Under the pieces are notes generated by a model, which was not told the origin of the DNA, searched no databases, and saw only the letters and a program-made list of their open reading frames with translations. Positions 52,196 through 61,534 of a stretch of DNA of 64,000 nt are shown here, piece by piece. This DNA is from Bryobacterales bacterium. GTDB taxonomy: Bacteria > Acidobacteriota > Terriglobia > Bryobacterales > Bryobacteraceae. Each line of letters opens with the position of its first letter. Position 1 is the first letter of the stretch. Position numbers and translations under genes: made by a program. Where the stretch lies: contig JAOAPR010000027.1 in the NCBI GenBank assembly GCA_025463005.1, positions 1 through 64,000 on the forward strand, written 5' to 3'.

Positions 52196-53209
52196 ATGGT
52201 GGAAACCATTCAGTGGACCGACTCGGGCGTGGTGATGATTGATCAGACCCGCCTGCCCCGCGAGCAGCAGTTCGTCACCTGTCGCACATATCTCGAAGTC
52301 GCCGACGCTATCAAGACCATGGTAATCCGCGGCGCGCCGGCCATCGGAGTCGCGGCCGCAATGGGCGTCGCTTTAGGCGTGCAGGAAGGTGCCGATTTCG
52401 ACACGGTCTGCAAAACGCTCGCCGCGACACGTCCCACGGCGGTGAACCTCTTCTGGGCGATCAAGCGCATGCGAGACTTATGGTTTTCACTGCAGGGGGC
52501 CGCCAGAGAGGAGATCGTGCAAAGCATGATCTCCGAGGCTCAAAAGATCCGCATCGAGGATATCGCCATCTGCCAGGCCATCGGCCGCAACGGCGAGCCG
52601 CTGGTTCCCGATGGCAAGACCGTTTTGACGCACTGCAATGCAGGTGCGCTCGCCACGGCCGGATACGGGACGGCGCTGGGCGTGATCCGGGCCGCCGTCA
52701 GCGCCGGCAAGAAGATTGACGTGTTCGCCGACGAAACGCGCCCGTTTCTTCAGGGTGCGCGCCTGACGGCCTGGGAACTGCAGCAGGACGGGATTGCCAC
52801 TACAGTCATCACCGACAACATGGCGGGCCATTTTCTGCATTCGGGAAGGATCGGCTGCGTGGTGGTAGGAGCAGACCGGATCGCAGCCAACGGTGATGTG
52901 GCTAATAAGATCGGAACCTATTCGGTGGCCGTGCTCGCCAAGGAGAACGGCATTCCATTCTATGTCGCGGCGCCGGTCTCCACATTCGATCTGACACTCG
53001 CGTCGGGCGATTCGATCCCCATCGAGGAACGCTCGCCCGACGAGGTCACGCACGTCTTCGGAGTGCCGGTGGCGCCGGAGGCGATCGCCGCGGCTAATCC
53101 CGCTTTTGACGTGACGCCGGCGCGCTACGTGACCGCGATCATATGCGAGCGCGGCGTGGCTCGCCCGCCTTACGAAGAATCGCTGCGGAAGTTGGCGCAG
53201 GCATGCTAG
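52196..53209 (+). CDS. mtnA: S-methyl-5-thioribose-1-phosphate isomerase
   Basis: The 337-aa protein is an eIF2B-like isomerase with the MtnA phrases [15 protein letters not shown] near 42, [12 protein letters not shown]-type [13 protein letters not shown] near 140 with the catalytic Cys, [17 protein letters not shown], and [17 protein letters not shown] with the catalytic Asp. It converts methylthioribose-1-phosphate to the ribulose form in methionine salvage. No other salvage genes are in the window. Confidence 0.96.
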   Translation: MVETIQWTDSGVVMIDQTRLPREQQFVTCRTYLEVADAIKTMVIRGAPAIGVAAAMGVALGVQEGADFDTVCKTLAATRPTAVNLFWAIKRMRDLWFSLQGAAREEIVQSMISEAQKIRIEDIAICQAIGRNGEPLVPDGKTVLTHCNAGALATAGYGTALGVIRAAVSAGKKIDVFADETRPFLQGARLTAWELQQDGIATTVITDNMAGHFLHSGRIGCVVVGADRIAANGDVANKIGTYSVAVLAKENGIPFYVAAPVSTFDLTLASGDSIPIEERSPDEVTHVFGVPVAPEAIAAANPAFDVTPARYVTAIICERGVARPPYEESLRKLAQAC

Positions 53210-53219
53210 CGTGAGGTTT

Positions 53220-53738
53220 ATGCGAGTTGCTCGTCTGACATTGTTCTTAGTAGCCGCCATTTCGCTCTCCGCGCAAGGGCTCATCAATCGCCGCGCGCCC
53301 AGCTTTTCGCTTCCGGATTCCGCGCTGCAGCAGCACGATATCCTCGACTACCGCGGAAGCTGGCTGCTGCTCGACTTCATGAAGACGGACTGCCTGCACT
53401 GCAAGCAGCTTTCCACCAAGCTCGAAGCGGTGAAGAAGAAGTATGGGCCCAAGGTTGCGGTTCTTTCGATCGTCATCACTCCTCCGGAAACCCAGGCCAC
53501 GGTCGCTAAGTACGTCGCCGAAACGAAAATTACCACGCCCATCGTGTTCGATTTAAGCCAGGTGGCGATCGCCTACTTCAAGGCCACGCCGCAGAACTCG
53601 GGTTTCGACACGCCCCATCTGTTCGCCATCAGCCCCACTGGAATGATCGTAAAGGATTGGAGCCAGATCACGGCGGAAAGTCCGACGTTTCTGAGCGAGC
53701 TGGATCAACTGATTGCCGGTTCCCCTGCGAAGAAATAG
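53220..53738 (+). CDS. Exported thioredoxin/AhpC-TSA-like protein
   Basis: The ATG at 53220 gives a signal peptide (MRVARLTLFLVAAISLSAQ) and is preferred to the GTG at 53211. The 172-aa protein has a thioredoxin fold with active-site CLHC (FMKTDCLHCKQL near 60) and an AhpC/TlpA-type cis-Pro region (TPHLFAISPTGMI). It is probably a periplasmic thiol-disulfide exchange protein. It follows mtnA by ten bases and could be co-transcribed. Confidence 0.88.
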   Translation: MRVARLTLFLVAAISLSAQGLINRRAPSFSLPDSALQQHDILDYRGSWLLLDFMKTDCLHCKQLSTKLEAVKKKYGPKVAVLSIVITPPETQATVAKYVAETKITTPIVFDLSQVAIAYFKATPQNSGFDTPHLFAISPTGMIVKDWSQITAESPTFLSELDQLIAGSPAKK

Positions 53739-53776
53739 TACTAAAGCAAAGACCCTAGTCTGCCGATTTCATCCTC

Positions 53777-55375
53777 GTGCAGACTGCGCAGGTTTCGCCG
53801 GAGCTCGCCGATGCCGCCGATGTATTAAGCGACCAGTTACGCTTCCATCTTCAAAGATTGGCGCGATTCCTGGAGCCTCAGGCCGATAAGATCGACCGGC
53901 GCTTCCAGGCACGTCTGCGGGAGATGGGCTTCGAGCCGCAGCAACGCGCCGCTCTAGCCGCCATCACGCCGGGTGCCGCGGCACGCGTCCTGGCGCACGA
54001 CCTTCCGCCTCTCAAGTTCATCGAACAGGTGGAGTACAACGGCCGCCGGCTGGCCAAACTGAATCTGCCGCCTAGCGCGATTCTGGAAGCACTGCAGGAG
54101 TACGATCGCATTCTGGCCCCGGTGCTCGAAGAACTGATCCCTGACGAGCACGCCAATTTTCAGTGGGTGCGCGATCAACTCCATTTCTGCGTGATCCTCA
54201 CGCTGAACAATGCTTATTACCAGGTCCGCGAGGCAGAAACACAGGCCTTCTACGAGCTGTTTCGGGTGGAGCTGGAATCGCGCAATCTGGAAGAGCTGCT
54301 GCGGCGGTTCCTGGAAACCCTGGTGCATGTTTGCCGCGCCGACGCCGGCCGGTTATACATGCTCAACGAGGATTCCAGCCAGTGGGTGCTGCGGGCGGGA
54401 TGTCCCGATCCGCAGTCGCTATCGGTTCCGAATCGTCCCGGACTGGTCAAGAAACTCTCGAAGCAGCGTTACTTGAACGGCGATGCCCGCTCCGCAGATA
54501 TTCTGCTGGAGCAAACCTGGCACAGCCGGTTCCCCTCGTGCTGGTCGATTCCGCTGGCAGCCGATGGCCGAACCGCGGGCGTGATGCAGTTCGGATTCGC
54601 GAAGCCCTACGAGTGGCTGCCGCGCGAGCAGGAGCTGCTGGCCGCCGCCGCGGAGCGATGCCTGATGGCAGCGGAGAAAGCTCGCCTGGTGGAAGATCTG
54701 GCCCAGCGCGAGGAGCAGGTTCGCCGGCTGGCGGAGCACATGCTGCACGTGGAGGAAATCGAGCGCCGCCGCATCAGCCGCGAGCTGCACGACGAAGCAG
54801 GCCAGAGCTTGCTCTGTATCCGGCTCCAGATAGAACTGCTGGAACAGGCAATACCTGACAGCGAAGGCGAATGGAAATCGAAACTTCGTGACGCCCGGGA
54901 CCTTACCGAGCGAACGATTCTTGAAATGCGCCGGCTGATCGCGGCCCTGAGCCCGGCGGTGCTCGAACAACTGGGCCTGGGAGCCGCGCTGCGGCAGCTG
55001 GTGAACCGCTTCCAGAGGCTCCATCCGACCTGCGAGGTGAAGCTGCATCTGACTAAGATGGGCGCCCTGCCGCAGCAGATTGAGGTGATCGCCTATCGCC
55101 TGCTGCAGGAATGCTTTAACAACATTGGCAAACACTCCGAGGCGACGCACGTAAATATTTCCCTGGTGTCGGCCGATGGAAGGCTAAGGTTGGTGGTCGA
55201 TGACAACGGCGTTGGATTCCTTATCGAAGAGGCTTTAGCCAAACGTGAATCCTTCGGCTTATCCGGAATGCGGGAACGTGTGGCGCTTCTGGGCGGTGAA
55301 TTCCACGTAGAAAGTCGTACGGAAGGGACTAAGAAGGGTACAAAGATTTCCATAGAACTGCCGATAGCCAAATAG
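53777..55375 (+). CDS. GAF-domain histidine kinase (NarX/HisKA_3 type)
   Basis: The 532-aa soluble protein starts with GTG. It has an all-helical N-terminal domain (about 15-160), a GAF-like domain (about 170-310), a short coiled coil and a HisKA_3 kinase with phospho-His in RRRISRELHDEAGQSLL, N-box LLQECFNNIGKHS and GVGF/GLSGMRER. It pairs with the LuxR-type regulator 43 bp downstream. The N-terminal domain may be a degenerate globin sensor (see findings). Confidence 0.9.
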   Translation: MQTAQVSPELADAADVLSDQLRFHLQRLARFLEPQADKIDRRFQARLREMGFEPQQRAALAAITPGAAARVLAHDLPPLKFIEQVEYNGRRLAKLNLPPSAILEALQEYDRILAPVLEELIPDEHANFQWVRDQLHFCVILTLNNAYYQVREAETQAFYELFRVELESRNLEELLRRFLETLVHVCRADAGRLYMLNEDSSQWVLRAGCPDPQSLSVPNRPGLVKKLSKQRYLNGDARSADILLEQTWHSRFPSCWSIPLAADGRTAGVMQFGFAKPYEWLPREQELLAAAAERCLMAAEKARLVEDLAQREEQVRRLAEHMLHVEEIERRRISRELHDEAGQSLLCIRLQIELLEQAIPDSEGEWKSKLRDARDLTERTILEMRRLIAALSPAVLEQLGLGAALRQLVNRFQRLHPTCEVKLHLTKMGALPQQIEVIAYRLLQECFNNIGKHSEATHVNISLVSADGRLRLVVDDNGVGFLIEEALAKRESFGLSGMRERVALLGGEFHVESRTEGTKKGTKISIELPIAK

Positions 55376-55418
55376 CGGCTTTTGTAGGGAAAGATTACGT
55401 AAGGCAAGGTCTAACACT

Positions 55419-56084
55419 ATGGCCAAGATTCGAATCATGCTGGCGGACGATCATACGCTGTTTCGCCAGGGAATCCGGACGCTGATTTCGGCGGAATCGG
55501 ACATGGAAGTGGTGGGCGAAGCGTCCAACGGCGGCGATGCAGTGGACAAAGCTAATGAAGCGCGTCCGGACGTGGTCCTGATGGATATCGGGATGCCCGG
55601 GTTGAGCAGCTTCGAAGCCACGCGCCAGATTAAGAAGAACCGGCCCGAAACTAAGGTCCTGTTCCTCACGATGTACGACGACGAAGATTACCTGGTGGAA
55701 GGCATGGAAGTCGGCGCCAGCGGGTATGTGTTAAAGGACAGCCCCAGCCAGCAACTGGTGGCGGCGGTCCGTGACATCTGCCGGGGTGGCAGCTATCTGA
55801 GTCCGCGCATGCTCTCCCAACTGGTGGACGATTTCCGGAGCCGCATCAAGTCGGCCAATCGTCTGCCGCGTTTCGCCACTCTGACCACTCGCGAGCGCGA
55901 AGTGCTCAAGATGCTGGCGGAGGGCAATTCGGTGAAGGAAATCGCGTGCGACCTGAACCTCAGCGTGAAGACCGTCGAAGCGCACAAGTTCAACCTGATG
56001 CGCAAGCTCGACATTCACAACAAGGCGCAGCTGGTGCAGTACGCCATCCAGAAAAAGATCATAAAAATTCCTAATCTCGTGTAA
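55419..56084 (+). CDS. NarL/FixJ-family response regulator
   Basis: The 221-aa protein has a receiver (IMLADDHTLFRQGI, VLMDIGMPGLSS, LTMYDDEDYL, LKDSPS) and a C-terminal LuxR-type helix-turn-helix (LTTREREVLKMLAEGNSVKE, LNLSVKTVEAHKFNLMRKL). It is the partner of the upstream HisKA_3 kinase, and its gene ends in a strong terminator. Regulated genes unknown. Confidence 0.95.
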   Translation: MAKIRIMLADDHTLFRQGIRTLISAESDMEVVGEASNGGDAVDKANEARPDVVLMDIGMPGLSSFEATRQIKKNRPETKVLFLTMYDDEDYLVEGMEVGASGYVLKDSPSQQLVAAVRDICRGGSYLSPRMLSQLVDDFRSRIKSANRLPRFATLTTREREVLKMLAEGNSVKEIACDLNLSVKTVEAHKFNLMRKLDIHNKAQLVQYAIQKKIIKIPNLV

Positions 56085-56115
56085 CGTATCCTCCTAAGAG
56101 ACGAGTTGGTATCCT

Positions 56116-56148
56116 AGAGCCGCGGGCGACCGCGGCTCTTTTTTTTTT
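56116..56148 (+). terminator. Rho-independent terminator
   Basis: AGAGCCGCGG-GCGA-CCGCGGCTCT is a perfect 10-bp stem followed by a run of ten T. It ends the GAF kinase-NarL unit 32 bp after its stop. Confidence 0.92.
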
Positions 56149-56221
56149 GCAAAACGCGCTACTTGGCCGCGCATGAACGCAAATAAACGCAAATGACATT
56201 GACGTGGGGCAGCGTTGACTT

Positions 56222-57952
56222 ATGAAAAAATTCATCCTTGGATTCGTCATCGGTATTGTGTTCGCCGGCCTGGTGCTGGTGATTCTAGGTTTCGCCGCGG
56301 TTCGCATGGCCGGCTCGATCGGTGGCGATCGGCCGGTTTCGGTGTCGGACAATGCCGCCCTGATCCTTAACCTGGAGGGCGCGGTTCCGGAACAGCCCCC
56401 GGTGGACGTCGCCGTTCCTTTCCTGCGGCAGCCCCAGCCGCTGACCGTGCTCGATACCTGGAAGCTGCTTCACCGGGCCGCCGGCGATACGCGTGTGAAG
56501 GCCCTGGTACTCGAGCCCCGCGGGCTGGACGCCGGCTGGGCCAAACTCGAAGAGCTGCGGTCGGAGATCCTGGACTTCAAGAAATCCGGCAAGCCGGTCT
56601 ACGCCTTTCTGCGTAACGCGGGCACTCGCGAATACTATCTGGCCACGGCCGCCGACAAAATCTATATGGCGCCCGAGGATGAGCTCGACGTAAAGGGTCT
56701 CCGCGCCGAGCTGCTGTACCTCAAAGGAACGCTCGACAAGCTGGGTGTGAGCATGGAATTCGAGCACGTCGGAAAGTACAAGGACGCTCCCGACACGTTC
56801 ACGCGCACCTCTCCGAGTCCGGAAACGCTGGAGGTTACCAACCAGATTCTCGACCAGTATTACGGAAACCTGATTCAGGTGATGGCCGACGGCCGCAAAC
56901 TGCCGCCTGGCGCGGTGCGTGGTGTTATCGACCAGGGGCCCTTTATTGGCAAGAGCGCGCTCGACGGGGGGTTAGTAGACGGGCTTATTTTCGAGGACGA
57001 GATGCTGGCGCAACTTAGCAGCCAGGTCAAGACCGATCTGAAGAAAATCGGCGCGCGCAGCTATTCCAGGACCGCGGCGGCCGACCCGACCGGCCGGGCT
57101 CGCATCGCCTACGTTACGGGCGAGGGCGAAATCACGCGCGGCAGTCCGAACGAAGACGTTTCGGACAGCGGAATTACAGCCTTCGGGATGATCAAACAGC
57201 TCCGCCAGGTGGCCGATGATTCGAGCATCAAGGGCGTGATCGTGCGCGTAGATTCCCCAGGAGGCGACGGGATCGCTTCGGACGACATTCTGCACGAGAT
57301 GAAATTGCTGAGCAAGAAAAAACCTCTGCTGATTTCGATGTCGGACCTGGCGGCTTCGGGCGGATACTTCATCGCGATGACCGGGGATCCGGTCCTGGCC
57401 TACTCCAATACGCTCACCGGTTCGATCGGGGTCTTCTTCGGCAAAGTGGATCTGCGCGGGTTGTACGACAAGATCGGCGTCAAAAAAGAGCTGCTTACCC
57501 GCGGCCGCTACGCCGCGATCGATTCGGAGTACAAGGCGCTGACGCCGGATGAGCGGGAAAAGGTTCAGCGCGAGATCCAGGTGTTTTATCGCGGCTTCGT
57601 TGAGCGCGTGGCCGAAGCGCGCAAGCGGCCCTACGATCAAGTGGAACCGCTGGCGCAGGGCCGAGTTTGGCTGGGAGTCCAGGCCAAGACGAACGGACTG
57701 GTGGACGAGATCGGCGGTCTGGACCGCGCAGTGGAGATGATCAAGCAGCGCACCAATATTCCGGCTTCAGAGCAGGTGAGCCTGGTGTCGTATCCGCCCC
57801 GCCGGACTCTGCTGGAACTGCTTCTCAACCGCTCCAACGACAATTCGGAGCTGGAAACGGCGATTCAGAGCGCCGCCGGACGGCTGCCCTGGCGATCCTT
57901 GGCTCACGGCGGAGTCCAGCGGTTGATGCCGTATTCGCTCGTCGTGAAATAA
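56222..57952 (+). CDS. sppA: Signal peptide peptidase SppA, 67-kDa type
   Basis: The 576-aa protein has one N-terminal membrane anchor (FILGFVIGIVFAGLVLVILGFA) and two tandem S49-type domains. The catalytic Lys is in the HVGKYKDAPDTF region of the first and the Ser in SDLAASGGYFIAM of the second. It degrades cleaved signal peptides in the membrane. The start is at the ATG after a terminator-separated gap; no other gene of its pathway is adjacent. Confidence 0.94.
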   Translation: MKKFILGFVIGIVFAGLVLVILGFAAVRMAGSIGGDRPVSVSDNAALILNLEGAVPEQPPVDVAVPFLRQPQPLTVLDTWKLLHRAAGDTRVKALVLEPRGLDAGWAKLEELRSEILDFKKSGKPVYAFLRNAGTREYYLATAADKIYMAPEDELDVKGLRAELLYLKGTLDKLGVSMEFEHVGKYKDAPDTFTRTSPSPETLEVTNQILDQYYGNLIQVMADGRKLPPGAVRGVIDQGPFIGKSALDGGLVDGLIFEDEMLAQLSSQVKTDLKKIGARSYSRTAAADPTGRARIAYVTGEGEITRGSPNEDVSDSGITAFGMIKQLRQVADDSSIKGVIVRVDSPGGDGIASDDILHEMKLLSKKKPLLISMSDLAASGGYFIAMTGDPVLAYSNTLTGSIGVFFGKVDLRGLYDKIGVKKELLTRGRYAAIDSEYKALTPDEREKVQREIQVFYRGFVERVAEARKRPYDQVEPLAQGRVWLGVQAKTNGLVDEIGGLDRAVEMIKQRTNIPASEQVSLVSYPPRRTLLELLLNRSNDNSELETAIQSAAGRLPWRSLAHGGVQRLMPYSLVVK

Positions 57953-58118
57953 TCGCAGTGAAAGTAACAGTACTGGTTCGACGCGATCTACTCAATAGTT
58001 GCGCCACTTTGGAGTCGCTCCATTTACGGGCTTGGTCCAGTGTGGTAGCATGTTATTGCCTTCATGGACCACCTCCTGGAAGCAAACCCCCTGTTACGGA
58101 GATAGAGACAATCACGGA

Positions 58119-58616
58119 ATGAGTTTTACCGTCTTTCTGGGCAATTTGCCCACCTGGGTCACCGCGGACGATATCAAGGGATGGCTAACAGCCGAAAACC
58201 TGGTCGCGGACGCAATTAAAGTAATCCGCAACCCCGAAACGCAGGAGTCCAAGGGCTTCGCGTTCATCGAAGCGCCCAACACCGAGGAGATGAACGCCAT
58301 CATCCGCCGGTTTGACCGCGCCCCGCTGGAGGATCGCTTGCTTCGGGCTAATCCCGCGCAGCCGGCCCGTCCCAAGGGGCAGCAGGGTCGTCCTATGGGC
58401 GGTCCCGGACCGGGTCCGGCTCATGGGGCTCCGACGGGGCACGGCGCGGCACAGAACGCGGGGCATACTGCTCCCGTGGCGCATGGCACGCCCCACGCCT
58501 CCGAGCATCGCCCGCCGCCACCACCGCGACGCGTAAAGAAAACCGTCGCCAAGCGGAGCAGCGAAAGCCGCGGCCCGCAGAGTTCTTTCGCCGAAGAACT
58601 AGCCAAAGCGCTTTAA
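58119..58616 (+). CDS. RRM-domain RNA-binding protein with His/Pro-rich tail
   Basis: The ATG at 58119 (ACGGAGATAGAG upstream) is preferred to the track's 57999. The 165-aa protein has an RRM (residues about 3-75: VFLGNLP RNP2-type strand and GFAFIEA RNP1-type strand) and a disordered Gly/Pro/His-rich tail of about 80 aa ending in a basic segment (RRVKKTVAKRSS). Single-RRM proteins occur in several bacterial phyla and act on RNA in cold adaptation or clustering. RNA target unknown. Confidence 0.85.
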   Translation: MSFTVFLGNLPTWVTADDIKGWLTAENLVADAIKVIRNPETQESKGFAFIEAPNTEEMNAIIRRFDRAPLEDRLLRANPAQPARPKGQQGRPMGGPGPGPAHGAPTGHGAAQNAGHTAPVAHGTPHASEHRPPPPPRRVKKTVAKRSSESRGPQSSFAEELAKAL

Positions 58617-58723
58617 GCCCTCTCCGCGCTCGTGAACGGCCCTAGCGCGCCGAAGAGTGCTATACTCGATCCCTAAGTAATCTTAATGTTCCGTGCCCGC
58701 CGGACTGCGGGATTTTATAGCGC

Positions 58724-59788
58724 ATGGGCGAACTGCTGATCATCAGGCTTCTTTTCATAGCCGTCCTGGCTTTTGCCGCCTACTTTCTCCATCCATTCAA
58801 TCTAGAGGGCCCCCTGGCCGTGGGAGTAGGAGTCATCGCCGCCATAGGCGTGGTGGTGTTCGAGATCCGCATCAAGCAGGTCAGCATGCCGCGTTTGATC
58901 GGGGCCGCGTTCGGCAGTATTTTGGGAATCCTGGGCGCGTACCTCATCTCCCTGGTGCTGGAGCACGCCATGCCCGACAGCGATAACACGGTCCCTTTTC
59001 TGCAGGTTCTGATCCTGGCGCTGATGACCTACTGTGGGCTGGTGGTGGGCGCCGCCAAGGGCGAGATGCTGAATCTGGCTGCCCTGGGCGGGTTGTTCGG
59101 GGGCGAGAAAACCACTAAGAATTCGTTCAAGATTCTGGATACCAGCGTCATCATCGACGGTCGGATCGCGGATATCGCCGAGACGTCGTTTGTGGAGGGA
59201 GCGCTGGTAATTCCGCAGTTTGTGCTACGGGAACTGCAACTGGTGGCGGATTCCTCGGATTCGATGAAGCGCAATCGCGGGCGGCGCGGCCTGGACGTGC
59301 TGCAACGAATCCAGAAGATGCCGCAGTTGAACATCCAGATCGTGGAAGACGATTTTCCCAACGTCCGCGAAGTGGACATGAAGCTGATCGAGCTGGCCAA
59401 GTTGTATAGCTGCAAAATCGTCACCAACGATTTCAACCTGAACAAGGTCGCGCAACTGCACGGCGTCGAAGTGCTGAACATCAATGAGCTGGCCAATGCG
59501 CTGAAACCAGTGGTGCTGCCGGGCGAAACCATGCGCGTGTTCATTCTTAAAGAGGGTAAAGAGTACAACCAGGGCGTCGCCTATCTGGACGACGGCACCA
59601 TGGTGGTGGTGGACAATGCGCGCAAGATGATTTCGAAGACCATCGACGTCGCGGTGACCAGTGTGCTGCAAACCACGGCAGGTAAGATGATCTTCGGCCG
59701 CTTCGACGAGCGCACCCACGCCGTCCACGACAAAGAACGCGATCGGCCGTCGCGGGAAGCTGCTCCCGCGGCGGGCAGCGGCGCGTAG
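58724..59788 (+). CDS. Membrane PIN-TRAM protein (YacL-like)
   Basis: The 354-aa protein has about four N-terminal membrane segments, then a PIN nuclease-fold domain ([45 protein letters not shown]; acidic residues conserved) and a TRAM-like beta domain near the end ([22 protein letters not shown]). The architecture matches YacL, an RNA or ribosome-associated protein of unclear function. A short Ala/Gly tail follows. Confidence 0.9.
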   Translation: MGELLIIRLLFIAVLAFAAYFLHPFNLEGPLAVGVGVIAAIGVVVFEIRIKQVSMPRLIGAAFGSILGILGAYLISLVLEHAMPDSDNTVPFLQVLILALMTYCGLVVGAAKGEMLNLAALGGLFGGEKTTKNSFKILDTSVIIDGRIADIAETSFVEGALVIPQFVLRELQLVADSSDSMKRNRGRRGLDVLQRIQKMPQLNIQIVEDDFPNVREVDMKLIELAKLYSCKIVTNDFNLNKVAQLHGVEVLNINELANALKPVVLPGETMRVFILKEGKEYNQGVAYLDDGTMVVVDNARKMISKTIDVAVTSVLQTTAGKMIFGRFDERTHAVHDKERDRPSREAAPAAGSGA

Positions 59789-59790
59789 AA

Positions 59791-60122
59791 TTACTGTTCC
59801 AGATTCTCTACATCGGCCGCGTCTTGCGTTCGCCCTGTCGCACGCTTGTTCTTGATCAGCGTATCCCGGCTCAAGAAGGCGACCGGGACCCCGTCGAGAT
59901 CCCCAGGCACGCGCTGATCCTAAGCTTCTTTAAACGTTACGCCCGTCGAACCTGTTCGATGCGCGCCGCGTTCTCAGGGGTGCAGCGCAACAGTACATCC
60001 ACGTCTCCGGTATAACGGGGGAAGCCGTGAAAAGCGAGCGCGTGGGCCCCCACGATCAGGTATTCAACTCCGTGAGAGTTCAATGATTCGATAAACTCTC
60101 TCAAGTCTTTCGGAACAGCCAT
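59791..60122 (-). pseudogene. Decayed nucleotidyltransferase (AbiEii/MNT-type)
   Basis: From the ATG at 60122 the minus strand encodes MAVPKDLREFIESLNSHGVEY, LIVGAHALAFHGFPRYTGDVDVLL and on to RIEQVRRA before a stop at 59937: the N-terminal half of a nucleotidyltransferase with the GxHA and DVD active-site motifs. After about 40 bp, another frame resumes with DLDGVPVAFLSRDTLIKNKR, ending in LEQ at 59791, the usual C-terminus of the family. The middle, about 50 residues, has been deleted with a frameshift, so the gene is broken. It overlaps its partner ORF. Confidence 0.75.
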
Positions 60123-60255
60123 GCTCCTCCCGATACAGGCGAACCAGGTCAAACAGGATCTCGAGCCGCTGTTGGGGCGTAAGGCTGAGGTAGTAAGCGC
60201 GGTCCGCGGCATCAGCCTCGGCGTGGCTATCGAACCGGCGGACCATACGCTCCAC
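60064..60255 (-). CDS. Small partner protein of the nucleotidyltransferase
   Basis: The 63-aa product (SHAEADAADRAYYLSLTPQQ, then LEILFDLVRLYREE and LERVYRIIELSRS) matches small proteins often encoded just upstream of AbiEii-like nucleotidyltransferases in two-gene modules. Its 3' end overlaps the nucleotidyltransferase start by 58 nt in a different frame, both frames retaining conserved sequence. It appears intact although its partner is broken. Function unknown; antitoxin-like role is inference. Confidence 0.6.
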   Translation of the reverse strand: MERMVRRFDSHAEADAADRAYYLSLTPQQRLEILFDLVRLYREEHGCSERLERVYRIIELSRS

Positions 60256-60334
60256 GCGACTATCTTATCCAGTTTCCCCAGCACAACGCCGCCGAATTCA
60301 TTACAATCAGTAGTTCGCTTGTAAGAGTTCGCTC

Positions 60335-61048
60335 ATGAACGTTTCCGTCATTCTTCCCGCTGCCGGTCTTGGCACCCGCATGGGGCGTGAAAAGTCGGGC
60401 ACCAGCCGCAAGCAGTTCATGCTGCTGGAGGGCGCGCCGATCCTGATCCACACCATTCGCAAGTTTCTGCGCTGTCCCTCGGTCACCGAAATTGTGGTGG
60501 CGCTGCGCGCCGAGGACATCGACTGGGCCCGCGGGCTGATCCATCACGAGCACCCCTCGAAACCGGTTCGCGTCGTGGAAGGCGGGGACACGCGGCAGCA
60601 GTCGGTGGAAAATGCGCTGGCCACGCTCACTTCCGATGTTGCCCTGGTGGCGGTACACGACGCGGTACGCCCCTTTATCGATTCCGAGCTGGTGGAAAAA
60701 GTGATCGCCGAAGCCGGGAAAACCGGAGCTGCGATTGTCGGGATCGTGCCCGTGGACACGATTAAGCAGGTGCACAAGAACAAGATCCGCGCGACGCTCT
60801 CGCGCGAGCACCTGGTTATGGCACAGACCCCGCAAGTCTTCCAGCTCGAACTGTTGAAGCGCGCGTTCGCCGCAGCCCGCAAGGACGGCTTTACCGGCAC
60901 CGACGAATCCAGCCTGGTGGAGCGCCTGGAAGAGATCGAGGTTCACGTCGTGCAGGGCAGCGACCGCAACATCAAGATCACCAAGCCCACCGACATGGAA
61001 CTGGCGCGACTGTTTCTATCCGAAGAAGTGGCGGGCCAGACGGCGTGA
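60335..61048 (+). CDS. ispD: 2-C-methyl-D-erythritol 4-phosphate cytidylyltransferase
   Basis: The 237-aa protein begins VSVILPAAGLGTRMG with the CTP-binding Gly-rich loop, followed by KQFMLLEGAPILIHTI, the conserved VHDAVRPFI near 105, and TGTDESSLVE. It makes CDP-methylerythritol in the MEP isoprenoid pathway. Its stop overlaps the ispF start, giving the standard ispD-ispF pair. Confidence 0.97.
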   Translation: MNVSVILPAAGLGTRMGREKSGTSRKQFMLLEGAPILIHTIRKFLRCPSVTEIVVALRAEDIDWARGLIHHEHPSKPVRVVEGGDTRQQSVENALATLTSDVALVAVHDAVRPFIDSELVEKVIAEAGKTGAAIVGIVPVDTIKQVHKNKIRATLSREHLVMAQTPQVFQLELLKRAFAAARKDGFTGTDESSLVERLEEIEVHVVQGSDRNIKITKPTDMELARLFLSEEVAGQTA

Positions 61049-61524
61049 ACGAGATCCGCACAGGGATGGGGTGGGATGTACATCGTCTCGCTGCGGGGAG
61101 GCCTCTGATTCTAGGCGGCGTCACAGTGCCCAGCGAACTTGGCCTGGACGGCCATTCGGACGCCGATATCCTATCTCATGCCATTACGGATGCTTTGCTG
61201 GGGGCGGCCGCGCTGGGCGATATCGGGATGCACTTTCCGGATACCGACCCTAAATGGAAAGACGCCGATAGCCTCCAATTTCTAGTGCGCACCGCTGAAT
61301 TGGTGCGCGAGTGCGGGTTCGCAATCCTGCATATCGACTCGACAGTCATTCTGCAACAACCCAAGTTGAAGGACTTCCGGCAGCCAATCCGCGAGTCCGT
61401 CGCGCGGACCCTGGGCGTCGAAATCGAGCAGGTATCGGTGAAATTCAAGACGGCCGAGGGCGTGGGCCCGGTGGGTCTAAGCCTTTCGGCCGAAGCCCAG
61501 GCCATCGCCACCCTGGCCCGCTAG
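61045..61524 (+). CDS. ispF: 2-C-methyl-D-erythritol 2,4-cyclodiphosphate synthase
   Basis: The 159-aa protein starts with GTG overlapping ispD. It has the zinc/active-site phrases GMGWDVHRL, LDGHSDADILSHAITDALLG and the C-terminal KFKTAEGVGPVG. It cyclises CDP-ME phosphate in the MEP pathway. It converges on the quinone oxidoreductase gene with ten bases between stops. Confidence 0.97.
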   Translation: MNEIRTGMGWDVHRLAAGRPLILGGVTVPSELGLDGHSDADILSHAITDALLGAAALGDIGMHFPDTDPKWKDADSLQFLVRTAELVRECGFAILHIDSTVILQQPKLKDFRQPIRESVARTLGVEIEQVSVKFKTAEGVGPVGLSLSAEAQAIATLAR

Positions 61525-61534
61525 CGCCCTCTGA

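Noticed and set aside
59937-60284. 115-aa minus-strand frame as an intact gene
   Set aside because: Only residues after the internal ATG at 60122 match a nucleotidyltransferase; the first part overlaps the partner gene and the C-terminus is cut short.
61045-61524. ispF start codon doubts (GTG)
   Set aside because: The GTG overlaps the ispD stop and the family motif GMGWDVH follows within eight residues, so the start is accepted.
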